This document shows, in pieces, positions 26,712-35,269 of a stretch of DNA of 62,766 nt. Source of the DNA: Flavobacteriales bacterium UBA7443 (GTDB lineage Bacteria; Bacteroidota; Bacteroidia; Flavobacteriales_D; Sanyastnellaceae); the NCBI GenBank assembly GCA_002477505.1, contig DLQB01000046.1:1-62766 (forward strand), in the 5' to 3' direction. Position 1 is the stretch's first letter. Every line of letters starts with the position of its first letter. Below the pieces are notes generated by a model that saw only the letters and a list, made by a program, of their open reading frames with translations, was not told where the DNA came from and searched no databases. Made by a program: the position numbers and the translations under genes.

Positions 26712-26833
26712 CATGTCAGCAAGGTAGAATGAAATTGTCACACACCTCCTCAAACCCATCAAGGATAGAACCGAGCGGAGACTATTGCGATGGCCCGAAT
26801 AAAAGAAACGTAGGAGGCGAGAGAAAATGCGAA

Positions 26834-26841
26834 TAACTTTG
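26834..26841 (+). promoter_or_regulatory. -7 box exactly 4 nt before the GWxTD gene
   Basis: TAACTTTG matches all six defined positions of TAnnTTTG. The spacer GACC is followed by ATG 26846, so the transcript should start at or within one or two bases of the start codon. Confidence 0.7.
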
Positions 26842-26845
26842 GACC

Positions 26846-28336
26846 ATGAGACAACGATTTCAATTCAGCCAAACCCTCACCGCCTTTCTGGCAATGACCG
26901 TGGTGCACATCGGTGCCATCCATGCGCAAGCCGAAGCCGTCTGGATCGACTTGTTGCGTTTTCAAAATGGAGATGAACCCTACGTTGAAATTCAACTGGA
27001 ATTTAAGAGCGCGGCATTTGTTGCTGAACGCGCAGAAAACGGTTGGCAAACCGCCGCGACATTTGAGGCAACGTTAGAGGATGCGGACGGGATAATTAAT
27101 TACGCGAAAACCCGCATTAAAGGACCAGTCGAAGTAGACTCGACCCAGGCTGTTTCTGGAACGCAGCTGCATATCGAACGAGTAATTGCTCCGACCGGTA
27201 ATTACCGATTGAACATTGCATTGGCCGATGCTTCAATGCACGGACAATTCTCAACGGAAAACAGCATGGATTTGACCATCCCGCTTTCGGATGCTCCTCG
27301 GTGGTCTGACGCCTTTGTAATTGAGGCCTATGCGCCGACCAATCCGGAAGCGCCAAGTCAACTTTCGCGCTCAGGCTTTGACATGCTGCCCGTGGTCGGA
27401 GGAAGAATTGGTTCAAGTGCTGAACGTATTCAATTTTATACTGAGCTATATGGCGTTCAGGATGCGGTGGATTCGTTGTTCTTGGTGAGTTGTTGGATTG
27501 AAGACGCTAACGGCCGAATCGAACCTGGTACACAGCGGTTTTACCGAAAATCTGCGCAAGATGTTGTTCCATTGTTCACGTCAATCCCTACTGCGGGAAT
27601 CGAACTGCAACCACAATCGCGGTTGGTTGTGCAAGCCGCAACCCGAGAAAATCAAGTTATCGCTCAAACGGCATTGCCCTTGGATATTCAACTTCCATCT
27701 CCTGTTGCAAGTGATTGGGCTACCGCCGGCAATCACTACTTGATTGACTTCACCGATTCATTGACCTTGATCCAGCACGTTCGCGATCATCATCCACGTG
27801 CAGATGCATCACAAAGGCACACAATCGATGGGTTCATAGAGGTTGCAAGTGTGGAACAGATGCAGGCGTTCTTGCTCTCTCTATGGGAGGAACAATCGCC
27901 CGAAAATCCCGAATTGGGATGGCGCGAATACACCACAGCCATTGCTTATGTTGATTCTGCCTATGGGGCATGCCGCAACAACCATGGAGCAGAAACAGAT
28001 ATGGGGTACACCTACCTCCGTTATGGGCCGCCCAACACCATCATCAAGCGGCACAACGAAACAGATTACTATCCTTATGAAATCTGGCATTACCACCGTG
28101 CAGGGCCATTTACCAACAAACGCTTTCTTTTCTTCTGTCCTCACATGGTGGCAGAATGCTTCGTCACCCTTCATTCCGACATGCTCGGGGAAGTCCAAAA
28201 TGCAGATTGGTTGCATCAATTGCGAAACCGTGAGAACCGACTTCGCGTAACAGATAGTCAGTTGAATCGATTGAATCCGCGCAGAGACACTTTCTCAGGC
28301 GAGGAACCTGAAGATCTTTTCTTCAATCCGAGATGA
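26846..28336 (+). CDS. GWxTD-domain exported protein
   Basis: 496 residues with a signal peptide (LTAFLAMTVVHIGAIHAQ). The C-terminal third carries the GWxTD-domain pattern: a DMGYTYLRYGPPNTI segment, then YEIWHYH and KRFLFF; the N-terminal part is beta-rich. The family is common in Bacteroidota and other phyla but lacks a known function; the domain may be a periplasmic module. The stop overlaps the following glycosyltransferase start by 4 nt (ATGA), implying coupled translation. A predicted leaderless promoter lies immediately upstream. Confidence 0.82.
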   Translation: MRQRFQFSQTLTAFLAMTVVHIGAIHAQAEAVWIDLLRFQNGDEPYVEIQLEFKSAAFVAERAENGWQTAATFEATLEDADGIINYAKTRIKGPVEVDSTQAVSGTQLHIERVIAPTGNYRLNIALADASMHGQFSTENSMDLTIPLSDAPRWSDAFVIEAYAPTNPEAPSQLSRSGFDMLPVVGGRIGSSAERIQFYTELYGVQDAVDSLFLVSCWIEDANGRIEPGTQRFYRKSAQDVVPLFTSIPTAGIELQPQSRLVVQAATRENQVIAQTALPLDIQLPSPVASDWATAGNHYLIDFTDSLTLIQHVRDHHPRADASQRHTIDGFIEVASVEQMQAFLLSLWEEQSPENPELGWREYTTAIAYVDSAYGACRNNHGAETDMGYTYLRYGPPNTIIKRHNETDYYPYEIWHYHRAGPFTNKRFLFFCPHMVAECFVTLHSDMLGEVQNADWLHQLRNRENRLRVTDSQLNRLNPRRDTFSGEEPEDLFFNPR

Positions 28337-29406
28337 ACGCGCATATCAATAAGCATCAAACGGCTGTCGCCATCCTTAACTGGAACGGCCTTGAACATCT
28401 GCAGGCGTACCTGCCTTCCGTTGTTGAACATTCACAAGGAGCAGCGCACGTTGTGGTCATCGACAACGGCAGCTCAGATGAGTCCATCGTATGGTGCCAG
28501 CAAGCATTTCCGAGCGTTGAAATCATTGCTTTGAAGGAAAACTTGGGGTTCGCAGGTGGTTACAATGCCGGACTCGCGCAGATCAATGCTGAAAATTACG
28601 TCCTCCTCAACAGCGATGTTCGCGTAACGTCGAATTGGATTGCTCCGGTCCTCCAAGCAATGAAAAAAGAAGGTTTTTCGGCATGCCAACCCATCATTCG
28701 CAACGACTCTGACCCTGAACTTTTGGAGTATGCTGGTGCTGCAGGTGGTTTCATCGATAAAGATGGCTATACTTTTTGCGCGGGTCGCATTTTTGAAGTT
28801 TTCGAATCTGACACTGGACAATACGCTTCCAACCGTGAAGTTTTCTGGGCTTCCGGAGCCGCTTTGTTCATTCGAGCTGAAGCCTTTCATGAAGTTGGAG
28901 GATTGGATGCTGATTTTTTTGCGCACATGGAAGAAATCGATTTGTGCTGGCGCCTTAAAAATCGCGGCCATCGAATCGGTGTTTGTGGAGCATCTCGGGT
29001 CTTTCATCTTGGCGGAGGCACGCTCCAAAAAATTAGTCCGTTCAAATCCTATTTGAATTTTAGGAACAACCTGTTTCTGTTGGTCAAAAATCATCACCGC
29101 GCTGCATTGTATCCCATGATTCTTCGTCGTATGGTTTTGGATGGAATCGCAGCATTGAAGTTTCTTTCTGAAGGATCCAAACCACTATTTGGTGCTGTGC
29201 TAAAAGCCCACCGGGACTTCAAGGATGCATTGCCAGCAATGCGACAAAAGCGTAAGCTAGAAATGGAAGCATGCCAGGCAAGCAACATCGCTCCAGGCCG
29301 GCATTCTCACAATTACACAGGTTGGTACCGGAGGAGTATTCTCATTGATTACTTTCTCCTGAAGAAGCACACCTTCCACCACCTGAATTACAAAAAATTC
29401 GAGTAG
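28333..29406 (+). CDS. Family 2 glycosyltransferase
   Basis: 357 residues, GT-A fold. The N-terminus TAVAILNWNG is the nucleotide-sugar binding strand, followed by VVIDNGSSDES, ALKENLGFAGGYNAGL and the metal-binding type motif LLNSDVRV; the acceptor side shows FFAHMEEIDLCWRLKNRG, typical of rhamnosyl/WbbL-like GT2 enzymes. It likely builds a cell-surface polysaccharide or glycan. It is translationally coupled to the GWxTD gene. No other glycan-synthesis genes are adjacent, so the product is unknown. Confidence 0.9.
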   Translation: MNAHINKHQTAVAILNWNGLEHLQAYLPSVVEHSQGAAHVVVIDNGSSDESIVWCQQAFPSVEIIALKENLGFAGGYNAGLAQINAENYVLLNSDVRVTSNWIAPVLQAMKKEGFSACQPIIRNDSDPELLEYAGAAGGFIDKDGYTFCAGRIFEVFESDTGQYASNREVFWASGAALFIRAEAFHEVGGLDADFFAHMEEIDLCWRLKNRGHRIGVCGASRVFHLGGGTLQKISPFKSYLNFRNNLFLLVKNHHRAALYPMILRRMVLDGIAALKFLSEGSKPLFGAVLKAHRDFKDALPAMRQKRKLEMEACQASNIAPGRHSHNYTGWYRRSILIDYFLLKKHTFHHLNYKKFE

Positions 29407-29497
29407 CAGTCAAAGATGCTGATTGGCCTCAGTAGGCTCCCGAATGGCGCGAGCAAATCAGATAAGAATCGGATGAGTTTTCGTCACATGTTTGGGC

Positions 29498-31336
29498 ATG
29501 TGGCAGGCGCTAAATCCACCCCAACTGAAGGCACCACTTTTCGGCCCTTCTCTGCTCTTTGCTGTCGGCGTCCTTGTCTTTGAACTGCCTCATGAGCCAT
29601 TGGCACTGGCATTTGGCGTATTGCTTATCGCCAAACCAAAACGTTTGGTCATGGTCCTATTCGTCGGACTGGGAATGGCGCGCATCGCGCTGCACATCCA
29701 TCAATACCCAAGGAATCAATCCAAGGAATGTTCTTTGTGGAATTGCCACTCAGCAGCCGTCCTGAAGGACCAGACATTTCAATGCCATTGCTCCTCGCTG
29801 AAATACCCTACGGGCATCGAGGTGGAATGGAATCATGTCGAAGCACCGCCTTTGAACCAAAATTTCTTGGCCATCATCACCCCATTTGGATCGCGTGGAT
29901 CATTCAATGTAGACCAATGGAAACGGTCAAAGGGAATCCATGGAAGGCTCTCTCCCCTGACAAAGACCACAGATCGAGAAAGCACAAAACAGAGATTCCG
30001 AGGCAAAGGTTCCGATGGCTGTAAGAGGGTGAAACAATGGCGAGAATCAATTCACGCTGCAATAGACTCGTCATTTTCTAAAGATACCGGTGGTTTTCTT
30101 CGAGCCATTTCTACGGGAGATAAATCCAAATTGAGCTTCCATATGAAAGCTGCCTTCGCCCATGCAGGCATCGGCCATTTGTTAGCGGTCAGTGGATACC
30201 ACGTAGGACTCATCTGTTTTGTGCCGCTTGTTCTCCTCCGCAGCAGACGTTGGATGATCCGCTGCATTGCCTTGATCATGGCACTGGCATGTTCCTGGAC
30301 ATTTGTAGCCATTTGCGGCTGGCCTCCTTCGGCCATTCGAGCCGCAACCATGGTCGGTCTGTATGCCATTTGCAATTGCCTTCGACTTCCAATCAGCTCC
30401 ATTCAAATATGGTCTGTGACGTGTGTTGGTATGATGCTTTGGAATCCCGATTTGGTGTTTGACGTTGGCACCCAATTGAGCTTTGCCGCCGTACTGGCTA
30501 TTCTTTTGTTTGTCCAGATCACAATTGAAACATCACGATACAAAGCCATAATTGGCGCAATCGGTGTTCCAATCGCCGCGCAATTGGGTACGGTCTTTAT
30601 CGCGATACCTGTCTTTAATTTGTTTCCGATTTTCTTCTTACCCTTCAACATCATCGCTCAATTAGACATGATCGTGTTGGGAATTCTTTTTGCCGTTTGG
30701 GGGTTCGGAATGGCCCTAGAGGTGCCCGAATCGGCACAAAAGTTATTCAGTGATGGAGTAGAACTATTCTTGGATAAGCAACTGGAAACCCTTCAATTCA
30801 TTCAGCAGAAATATTCACTCGCGATCAATGTGGAACAGTCCGATTCATGGGCATGGTTCGCCTTAAGTGGGATATACTTTGTCACCGTCTTCTTACTCAT
30901 TCAAAAAAGGCAGATCAAAAAGGAAATCCTTCTCTTGTCCATTGCCTGGGCCATTGTGATTGTTATCTGTGGGATTGTTCATCCCATGCAACGGCCAAGC
31001 CTCCGAATAAAATCATACCGCAAGCCTGTCATCCATCTGCAAGAAGGGTTCAGGGAGCGATTGTGGGTTTTTGACTGCAGAGATTCGAGCCTTGCCATGC
31101 GCAAGAGCATTATGAATGGTGTCAACCAGCCCGAAGTCATTTGCCTAAAACCTGGTCAATATTATAGCAATTCCAATGGCGATTTCATGCTTTGGACCTC
31201 GGATAGTGTCGCTCAGGGCTGCATAGCAAAACGCCCATGCAACTATCGTTACACAGGCGAAATATCCGGACTTCTGACGATTGGCCGGACCGAGATTCCC
31301 TGGGAATCTTGGGGGCCACATGCAGAAATTAATTGA
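29498..31336 (+). CDS. comEC: ComEC/Rec2-type DNA uptake channel
   Basis: 612 residues. Two or three N-terminal membrane helices, a periplasmic OB-like region (about 85-185), then the competence domain with GHLLAVSGYHVGLICF and SAIRAATMVGL motifs and many membrane helices (about 220-500). ComEC carries transforming DNA strands across the inner membrane. The metallo-beta-lactamase-like C-terminal domain is absent; the last ~110 residues form a short soluble tail, as in many Bacteroidota members. ATG 29498 is taken as the start, six nt after a TTG. Its 3' end overlaps the convergent small gene by 8 nt. Confidence 0.9.
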   Translation: MWQALNPPQLKAPLFGPSLLFAVGVLVFELPHEPLALAFGVLLIAKPKRLVMVLFVGLGMARIALHIHQYPRNQSKECSLWNCHSAAVLKDQTFQCHCSSLKYPTGIEVEWNHVEAPPLNQNFLAIITPFGSRGSFNVDQWKRSKGIHGRLSPLTKTTDRESTKQRFRGKGSDGCKRVKQWRESIHAAIDSSFSKDTGGFLRAISTGDKSKLSFHMKAAFAHAGIGHLLAVSGYHVGLICFVPLVLLRSRRWMIRCIALIMALACSWTFVAICGWPPSAIRAATMVGLYAICNCLRLPISSIQIWSVTCVGMMLWNPDLVFDVGTQLSFAAVLAILLFVQITIETSRYKAIIGAIGVPIAAQLGTVFIAIPVFNLFPIFFLPFNIIAQLDMIVLGILFAVWGFGMALEVPESAQKLFSDGVELFLDKQLETLQFIQQKYSLAINVEQSDSWAWFALSGIYFVTVFLLIQKRQIKKEILLLSIAWAIVIVICGIVHPMQRPSLRIKSYRKPVIHLQEGFRERLWVFDCRDSSLAMRKSIMNGVNQPEVICLKPGQYYSNSNGDFMLWTSDSVAQGCIAKRPCNYRYTGEISGLLTIGRTEIPWESWGPHAEIN

Positions 31337-31583
31337 GGTGGAGGAGATTCGTCAAAACCTGATCAACATAGCCTTCCCAATCAGGCAAATCGGCAATCGG
31401 TAAAATTGCATTCACCCGGTTGTTGCGACGGCTATAAATGGCTTCTACATAGAAACCATTCAACTCGAAAATACAAAGGATGTATCGGTTTTCAACGATG
31501 CGCTGCGCGAGGCATATTCCGTGGTCCCACATGTAATTTGTCTTCTCATCAAGAGGGAGGCGGTTGAAAGCTGTCAAGTCCAT
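31329..31583 (-). CDS. Conserved small protein of unknown function
   Basis: 84 residues, soluble, acidic/neutral. The layout is helix (PLDEKTNYMWDHG) followed by a beta hairpin (YILCIFELNGFYVEAIYSRRNNRV) and a C-terminal helix. I recall similar small proteins in other Bacteroidota, but cannot name a family. The end overlaps the comEC stop by 8 nt on the opposite strand, and the start faces the HMG-CoA lyase gene 86 nt away. Codon use looks like that of the neighbours. Confidence 0.65.
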   Translation of the reverse strand: MDLTAFNRLPLDEKTNYMWDHGICLAQRIVENRYILCIFELNGFYVEAIYSRRNNRVNAILPIADLPDWEGYVDQVLTNLLHLN

Positions 31584-31657
31584 GATCGTTGGTATAAGTC
31601 GTTTGGCTTGGATACGTCTCCCGCTCCAAAAAAGTTACAAAAGGGCCTCCTCTTCTC

Positions 31658-31665
31658 TATCTTTC
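31658..31665 (+). promoter_or_regulatory. -7 box exactly 4 nt before HMG-CoA lyase
   Basis: TATCTTTC matches five of six defined positions of TAnnTTTG; the 4-nt spacer GCAC is followed by ATG 31670. Confidence 0.55.
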
Positions 31666-31669
31666 GCAC

Positions 31670-32539
31670 ATGAACGCAGTGCAACTCATTGAGTGTCCAC
31701 GTGATGCTATCCAAGGCTGGCCTCAGGTTGTGACCACGAATGATAAAATTGCGTATTACAAGGCTTTGCTGGATGTAGGCTTCGATGCTATTGACATCGG
31801 CAGTTTCGTTTCGCACAAAGCTGTTCCACAGATGGCCGACACGCGAGAGGTCATCAATCGATTGCACGACGAAGGCTTATTTACAGCAGGCACGCGCATC
31901 TTGACGATTGTGGCCAATGAACGCGGAGCAATCGACGCAACGCAAGTGCCGGGCGTCACCGACATGGGCTTTCCTTTGAGCCTCTCTGAAACTTTTCAAG
32001 AAAGGAATACCGGAGCGAATATTGAGGAGGCTTGGAGACGACTCGACCGCGTCAAGCACCATTGCACCGGCCACGACAAGAAACTCGTCGTTTACCTCAG
32101 CATGGGGTTCGGGAATCCGTACGGCGATGCGTGGAGTCCACAGGTTCTCGGCGAATTCGTCGATTCATTAGCCGAACGCATAGAACCGGATGTCATTGCT
32201 TTGAGCGATACCGTTGGGACCGCTACACCCGAAATGATTGCATCCGCATTTCAATCCACCATCCCTCAATTCAAGCACATTACGTTTGGCGCCCATTTGC
32301 ATGCGCATCCCGAGGAAGTTAAAAGTAAATTACAAGCAGCCTACGACAGCGGATGTCGCAGATTCGATGGGGCGTTGAGGGGCATCGGAGGATGTCCTAT
32401 GGCTCAAAATGAATTGGTTGGAAACATTCCTACCGAACACATGGTCGCGCATTTCACGGAGCTCAATGCCTGGAATCTGAAAAATCAACGTGCCTGGGAG
32501 CATGCCATGAGCATCGCTGTCGACCTCTTCCAGACCTGA
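31670..32539 (+). CDS. Hydroxymethylglutaryl-CoA lyase
   Basis: 289 residues, TIM-barrel enzyme of the HMGL-like family that splits 3-hydroxy-3-methylglutaryl-CoA into acetoacetate and acetyl-CoA, the last step of leucine breakdown. The N-terminal ECPRDAIQ carries the catalytic Arg-Asp, GAHLHAHPEEV the metal-binding histidine pair, and GIGGCPMAQNELVGN the signature with the catalytic cysteine. The variant segments around HLH and GCPMA are typical for Bacteroidota members. It stands alone; other leucine degradation genes are not next to it. Confidence 0.93.
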   Translation: MNAVQLIECPRDAIQGWPQVVTTNDKIAYYKALLDVGFDAIDIGSFVSHKAVPQMADTREVINRLHDEGLFTAGTRILTIVANERGAIDATQVPGVTDMGFPLSLSETFQERNTGANIEEAWRRLDRVKHHCTGHDKKLVVYLSMGFGNPYGDAWSPQVLGEFVDSLAERIEPDVIALSDTVGTATPEMIASAFQSTIPQFKHITFGAHLHAHPEEVKSKLQAAYDSGCRRFDGALRGIGGCPMAQNELVGNIPTEHMVAHFTELNAWNLKNQRAWEHAMSIAVDLFQT

Positions 32540-32548
32540 TTTTTAGGT

Positions 32549-32574
32549 AAAAAAAATTGCCTCAGTTGAGGCAA
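32549..32574 (-). terminator. Terminator of the methyltransferase-ZIP unit
   Basis: Stem TTGCCTC (32557-32563) with GAGGCAA (32568-32574), 4-nt loop; on the minus strand it is followed by eight T residues (32549-32556). It faces the HMG-CoA lyase stop at 32539, so may serve both directions less efficiently. Confidence 0.75.
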
Positions 32575-32663
32575 TATTCAAATAAATTCACTTGGAACTT
32601 ATGCCGATGCATGTAGATCTGTTCGAACTTATTAATGTCGATGTGGATGCGGTAATGTTTCAT
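32562..32663 (-). CDS. Possible 33-residue small protein downstream of the ZIP transporter
   Basis: A 33-codon frame from ATG 32663 to TGA 32562-32564, between the ZIP stop (32740) and the terminator, in the same direction. It would encode a basic peptide with a MHRH cluster, two more N-terminal histidines and one cysteine near the end, no membrane helix. The codons look similar to those of neighbouring genes, with many C-ending codons. The length is short enough to be chance; I cannot name a homologue. Its stop codon lies in the terminator stem. Confidence 0.3.
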   Translation of the reverse strand: MKHYRIHIDINKFEQIYMHRHKFQVNLFEYCLN

Positions 32664-32739
32664 AGGAGAGGTTAAGTGTCCTCTTCTACGAATTTTGTCG
32701 TCAAAAAGTTGCGTTTTGTCTAATATTCGCCTCGAATGG

Positions 32740-33510
32740 TTAGCCCGTTACTAAAAAGGCCAACCCTAGGCCAGCTATCGTGACCAGCATTTTATTCCGG
32801 TTGAAGTGATGGCCATCCCCTGTTTCAAACAAGATTGTGGTGCTAATGTGCAACAAAATACCAATCAGCAATCCTCCCGCATATTGAGGCAAGACAGCCG
32901 AAATTGCCGAATCGGAATGGAGCAAAGCGTCATAGAAAAGCATTCCCATGAGCGGTGTTAGACCGAAAAACGCCAAAGCCAACCATTGCTTCATTCGACT
33001 CACTCCAAATGCGTCAAGCAAACTCATCAACACCAAGGCAACTGGGAATTTGTGAAGAATCAGTCCCATCAACAGCGTAGAATCAATGGTTTCGATTCCA
33101 GTCAAGTGCACGTGTCCGGCATGGTCGTGATGTTCGTGACCGTGATGACCGTCATTGCTCAAAGGCATCGATTCAATGAATGCATGCAAACACAGACTGA
33201 AGTACATCGCCCAAGGCATATGGCCCTTCGCATTTTCTGATTCTTCATGGTGGGCATGACCGTGTTCGATGCCCTGCGAGATGTATTCAAGGATACCTTG
33301 AAGCAAAAAACCGAGGACCACAATGTACCCTGCGTTGGGATTCATCGCATACGCTTCTGGAACAAGGTGATTGAAGATGATTCCAATCAAAAACGCACCT
33401 CCAAACGCCAAGATCAGATTCAACTGACTGCGGAGAAGCGAACCAAACCGATCATAGACAAATGCACCGGCGATGGCAATCAAAAACAATATGAGGCTGG
33501 CAATCCACAT
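32740..33510 (-). CDS. ZIP-family metal transporter
   Basis: 256 residues with about seven membrane helices. Between the third and fourth lies the histidine-rich cytoplasmic loop (GHAHHEE) and a second one, DGHHGHEHHDHAGHVH. Family motifs HAFIESMPL (helix IV, with the metal-coordinating His and Glu) and LILHKFPVALVL (helix V) are present. ZIP proteins carry Zn2+ or other divalent metals into the cytoplasm. The gene starts 5 nt after the methyltransferase stop and is probably cotranscribed with it. Confidence 0.93.
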   Translation of the reverse strand: MWIASLILFLIAIAGAFVYDRFGSLLRSQLNLILAFGGAFLIGIIFNHLVPEAYAMNPNAGYIVVLGFLLQGILEYISQGIEHGHAHHEESENAKGHMPWAMYFSLCLHAFIESMPLSNDGHHGHEHHDHAGHVHLTGIETIDSTLLMGLILHKFPVALVLMSLLDAFGVSRMKQWLALAFFGLTPLMGMLFYDALLHSDSAISAVLPQYAGGLLIGILLHISTTILFETGDGHHFNRNKMLVTIAGLGLAFLVTG

Positions 33511-33515
33511 GGCAC

Positions 33516-34283
33516 TTAATGGGCGACAATAATACAGCGAGGACTGCTCTTCACCAACGGATCCAACTTATAATTTCCGAAGGTTTGGAAGGACCGGAAG
33601 CCAACCGTTTCGAGCATCGTCTGAAGGTTCTCCGGAGAAAATGCCTTGACGCGTTCAACATGATGCTGTCGTGTGCCCTCAGAATCAATGTACTGAATGG
33701 ATTTTTCAATCCAACCATCTGCGATTCGACGGTTCAATTCGAACTCAATCCCACCTTTCATAATGCGCTCGAACGGAACCAACACATTCTTTACCTGGTG
33801 CAGGTTTAAAAAATCCAGGATAAAAGGACCTTGAGCCTGCAGCACCGTTCGAACCCCTCGCAGCGTTTGCTCGTGTTCCTCTTCCTTATCAAAGTAACCG
33901 AAACTCGTAAACAACATGGTGACAGCCTCAAACGCATCCGGCGCAAACTGCGATGCAATTTTTCGCATATCACCCTGGACGAATTGCAATCGCAATTCCG
34001 TTGATGAATGCATGGCATTTGCCTTAGCGATGCTATGCGCACTCAAGTCCATTCCCACGACCGTATGCCCCTTCGAAGCCATGGCTGCAGAATGTCTTCC
34101 TGCTCCGCATCCGATGTCTAGAATGCTTTGCTCCCTTGTGAGTAGCGTATGATGTTCCGTCAATTTCTCAACAAAAGCAATCGCTTCAAGCTCGGAACGA
34201 TGGCCATACAAAAGATGATATTCCGGAGTATTGAACCAAGGCTCGAACCAATCGGGGGTGCTTTTCCACAAGTTTTTACTCAT
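33516..34283 (-). CDS. Class I SAM-dependent methyltransferase
   Basis: 255 residues. Motif I LDIGCGAGRHS, followed by GMDLSAHSI (acidic residue contacting the SAM ribose), QGDMRKI, and AVTMLFTSFGYF, as in class I methyltransferases. The N-terminal WFEPWFNTPEYHLLYGHR segment and length match a Bacteroidota methyltransferase group of unknown substrate. It is the first gene before the ZIP transporter and diverges from siaB. Confidence 0.88.
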   Translation of the reverse strand: MSKNLWKSTPDWFEPWFNTPEYHLLYGHRSELEAIAFVEKLTEHHTLLTREQSILDIGCGAGRHSAAMASKGHTVVGMDLSAHSIAKANAMHSSTELRLQFVQGDMRKIASQFAPDAFEAVTMLFTSFGYFDKEEEHEQTLRGVRTVLQAQGPFILDFLNLHQVKNVLVPFERIMKGGIEFELNRRIADGWIEKSIQYIDSEGTRQHHVERVKAFSPENLQTMLETVGFRSFQTFGNYKLDPLVKSSPRCIIVAH

Positions 34284-34324
34284 TACTCCTAAGGTGAGGG
34301 TTCGCTAAGTTCGTTTCTATCGCG

Positions 34325-34332
34325 TTACTTTG
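34325..34332 (+). promoter_or_regulatory. -7 box exactly 4 nt before siaB
   Basis: TTACTTTG matches five of six defined positions of TAnnTTTG (A2 replaced by T), with the 4-nt spacer AGCT before ATG 34337. A TTCG 20 nt upstream could be a weak -33 element. Confidence 0.5.
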
Positions 34333-34336
34333 AGCT

Positions 34337-34900
34337 ATGTCGATGGTAAATGCTTCTGAAATTGGTTTGCGGCCGTTGCGAGCGGCTTTTCTTTCCGAGG
34401 CCTCCCACCAAAACGGATTGGAGTTTCGATGGCGAGGTGCGATTGAAGAATCCTCGACCGTATTTATTTTGGAATGGATGGAGCAGCGGCTGAGTCAGCT
34501 GGACACCGGGGCATTGAACAAAAAAAGAATTCTAAGGGTAGCAATTGAACTGCTTCAAAACTTGCACCACCATGCAAAAGCCCCCAAGAAGGACGTATCG
34601 TTTGAGATCGTTTCCAACGACGACTCACATTGGTGGATTCGAACCGAAAATGCCGTCTCTACCGAACAAGAAAAATACTTGCAAGAGACACTTTTAGAAC
34701 TCAATGCTATTGATGCCGATCAACTCCGAACCGTACAACGCAACAAAATTGCTCATCAAGAACGCAGTCAGCATGGAGGTGGAGGAGTTGGCTTAAACGA
34801 AATGATTCGAAAAAGCCTAGGACAAATGTTTGTTGAATTCGTTAATAGCAATAGCAATCGAAAAAATGTTATCTTCATAACCAAATTAGCACTAAAATGA
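34337..34900 (+). CDS. siaB: SiaB-family protein kinase (DUF6272)
   Basis: 187 residues with the GHKL/anti-sigma-factor-kinase fold of the SiaB family: the N-box region ELLQNLHHHAK (Glu71, Asn75) and the glycine-rich ATP lid GGGGVGLNEMIRKS (about 148-161). In Pseudomonas, SiaB phosphorylates SiaC and the SiaA phosphatase reverses it, setting diguanylate cyclase activity. Here siaB and siaC overlap by 4 nt, the same partner pair, but no SiaA phosphatase or SiaD cyclase lies nearby. Confidence 0.85.
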   Translation: MSMVNASEIGLRPLRAAFLSEASHQNGLEFRWRGAIEESSTVFILEWMEQRLSQLDTGALNKKRILRVAIELLQNLHHHAKAPKKDVSFEIVSNDDSHWWIRTENAVSTEQEKYLQETLLELNAIDADQLRTVQRNKIAHQERSQHGGGGVGLNEMIRKSLGQMFVEFVNSNSNRKNVIFITKLALK

Positions 34901-35268
34901 CAGACATTTTATTGGAAGGAACAGCGAAGACACCGGAAGTCAAGTTTTCGATAGACCCCATTAGCATGTCACTTTCGGGACGTTCCATCCCCGAGAACTC
35001 AATTGAGTTTTACAAACCATTGCTGGATTGGGTTGACCAAAGCATTCAATCACATCATGAGGAAATTTGCATTTCTGTCAAATTGGAATACTTCAATACA
35101 AGCAGCAGCAAATGCCTGATGGACCTGTTCAAACGCATTGAAAAGGCTGCACCTACGGCGAGTGTCGATTGGTATTACGAAGAAGAAGATGAAGACATGC
35201 TCGAAGCAGGGGAAGATTACGATGCCATCATTGACATTCCTTTCCGATTGATCGCCACCGCTTCCTGA
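34897..35268 (+). CDS. siaC: SiaC-family regulatory phosphoprotein (DUF1987)
   Basis: 123 residues. The characteristic EYFNTSSSKCLMDLF segment is present, with Thr68 at the same position as the phosphorylated threonine known in Pseudomonas SiaC. The protein has the STAS-like regulator layout, with strands before and helix after the Thr loop and an acidic EEEDEDMLEAGEDYD patch. It should be the substrate of the SiaB kinase encoded just upstream. Translation is coupled through ATGA at 34897-34900. It converges with the ABC transporter gene (1 nt between). Confidence 0.88.
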   Translation: MTDILLEGTAKTPEVKFSIDPISMSLSGRSIPENSIEFYKPLLDWVDQSIQSHHEEICISVKLEYFNTSSSKCLMDLFKRIEKAAPTASVDWYYEEEDEDMLEAGEDYDAIIDIPFRLIATAS

Positions 35269-35269
35269 A

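Noticed and set aside
29488..29498. ATG at 29488 before comEC, preceded by GAGTTTTCG and TCAC, resembling the 4-nt promoter rule
   Set aside because: It is out of frame with comEC and the box matches only three of six defined positions.
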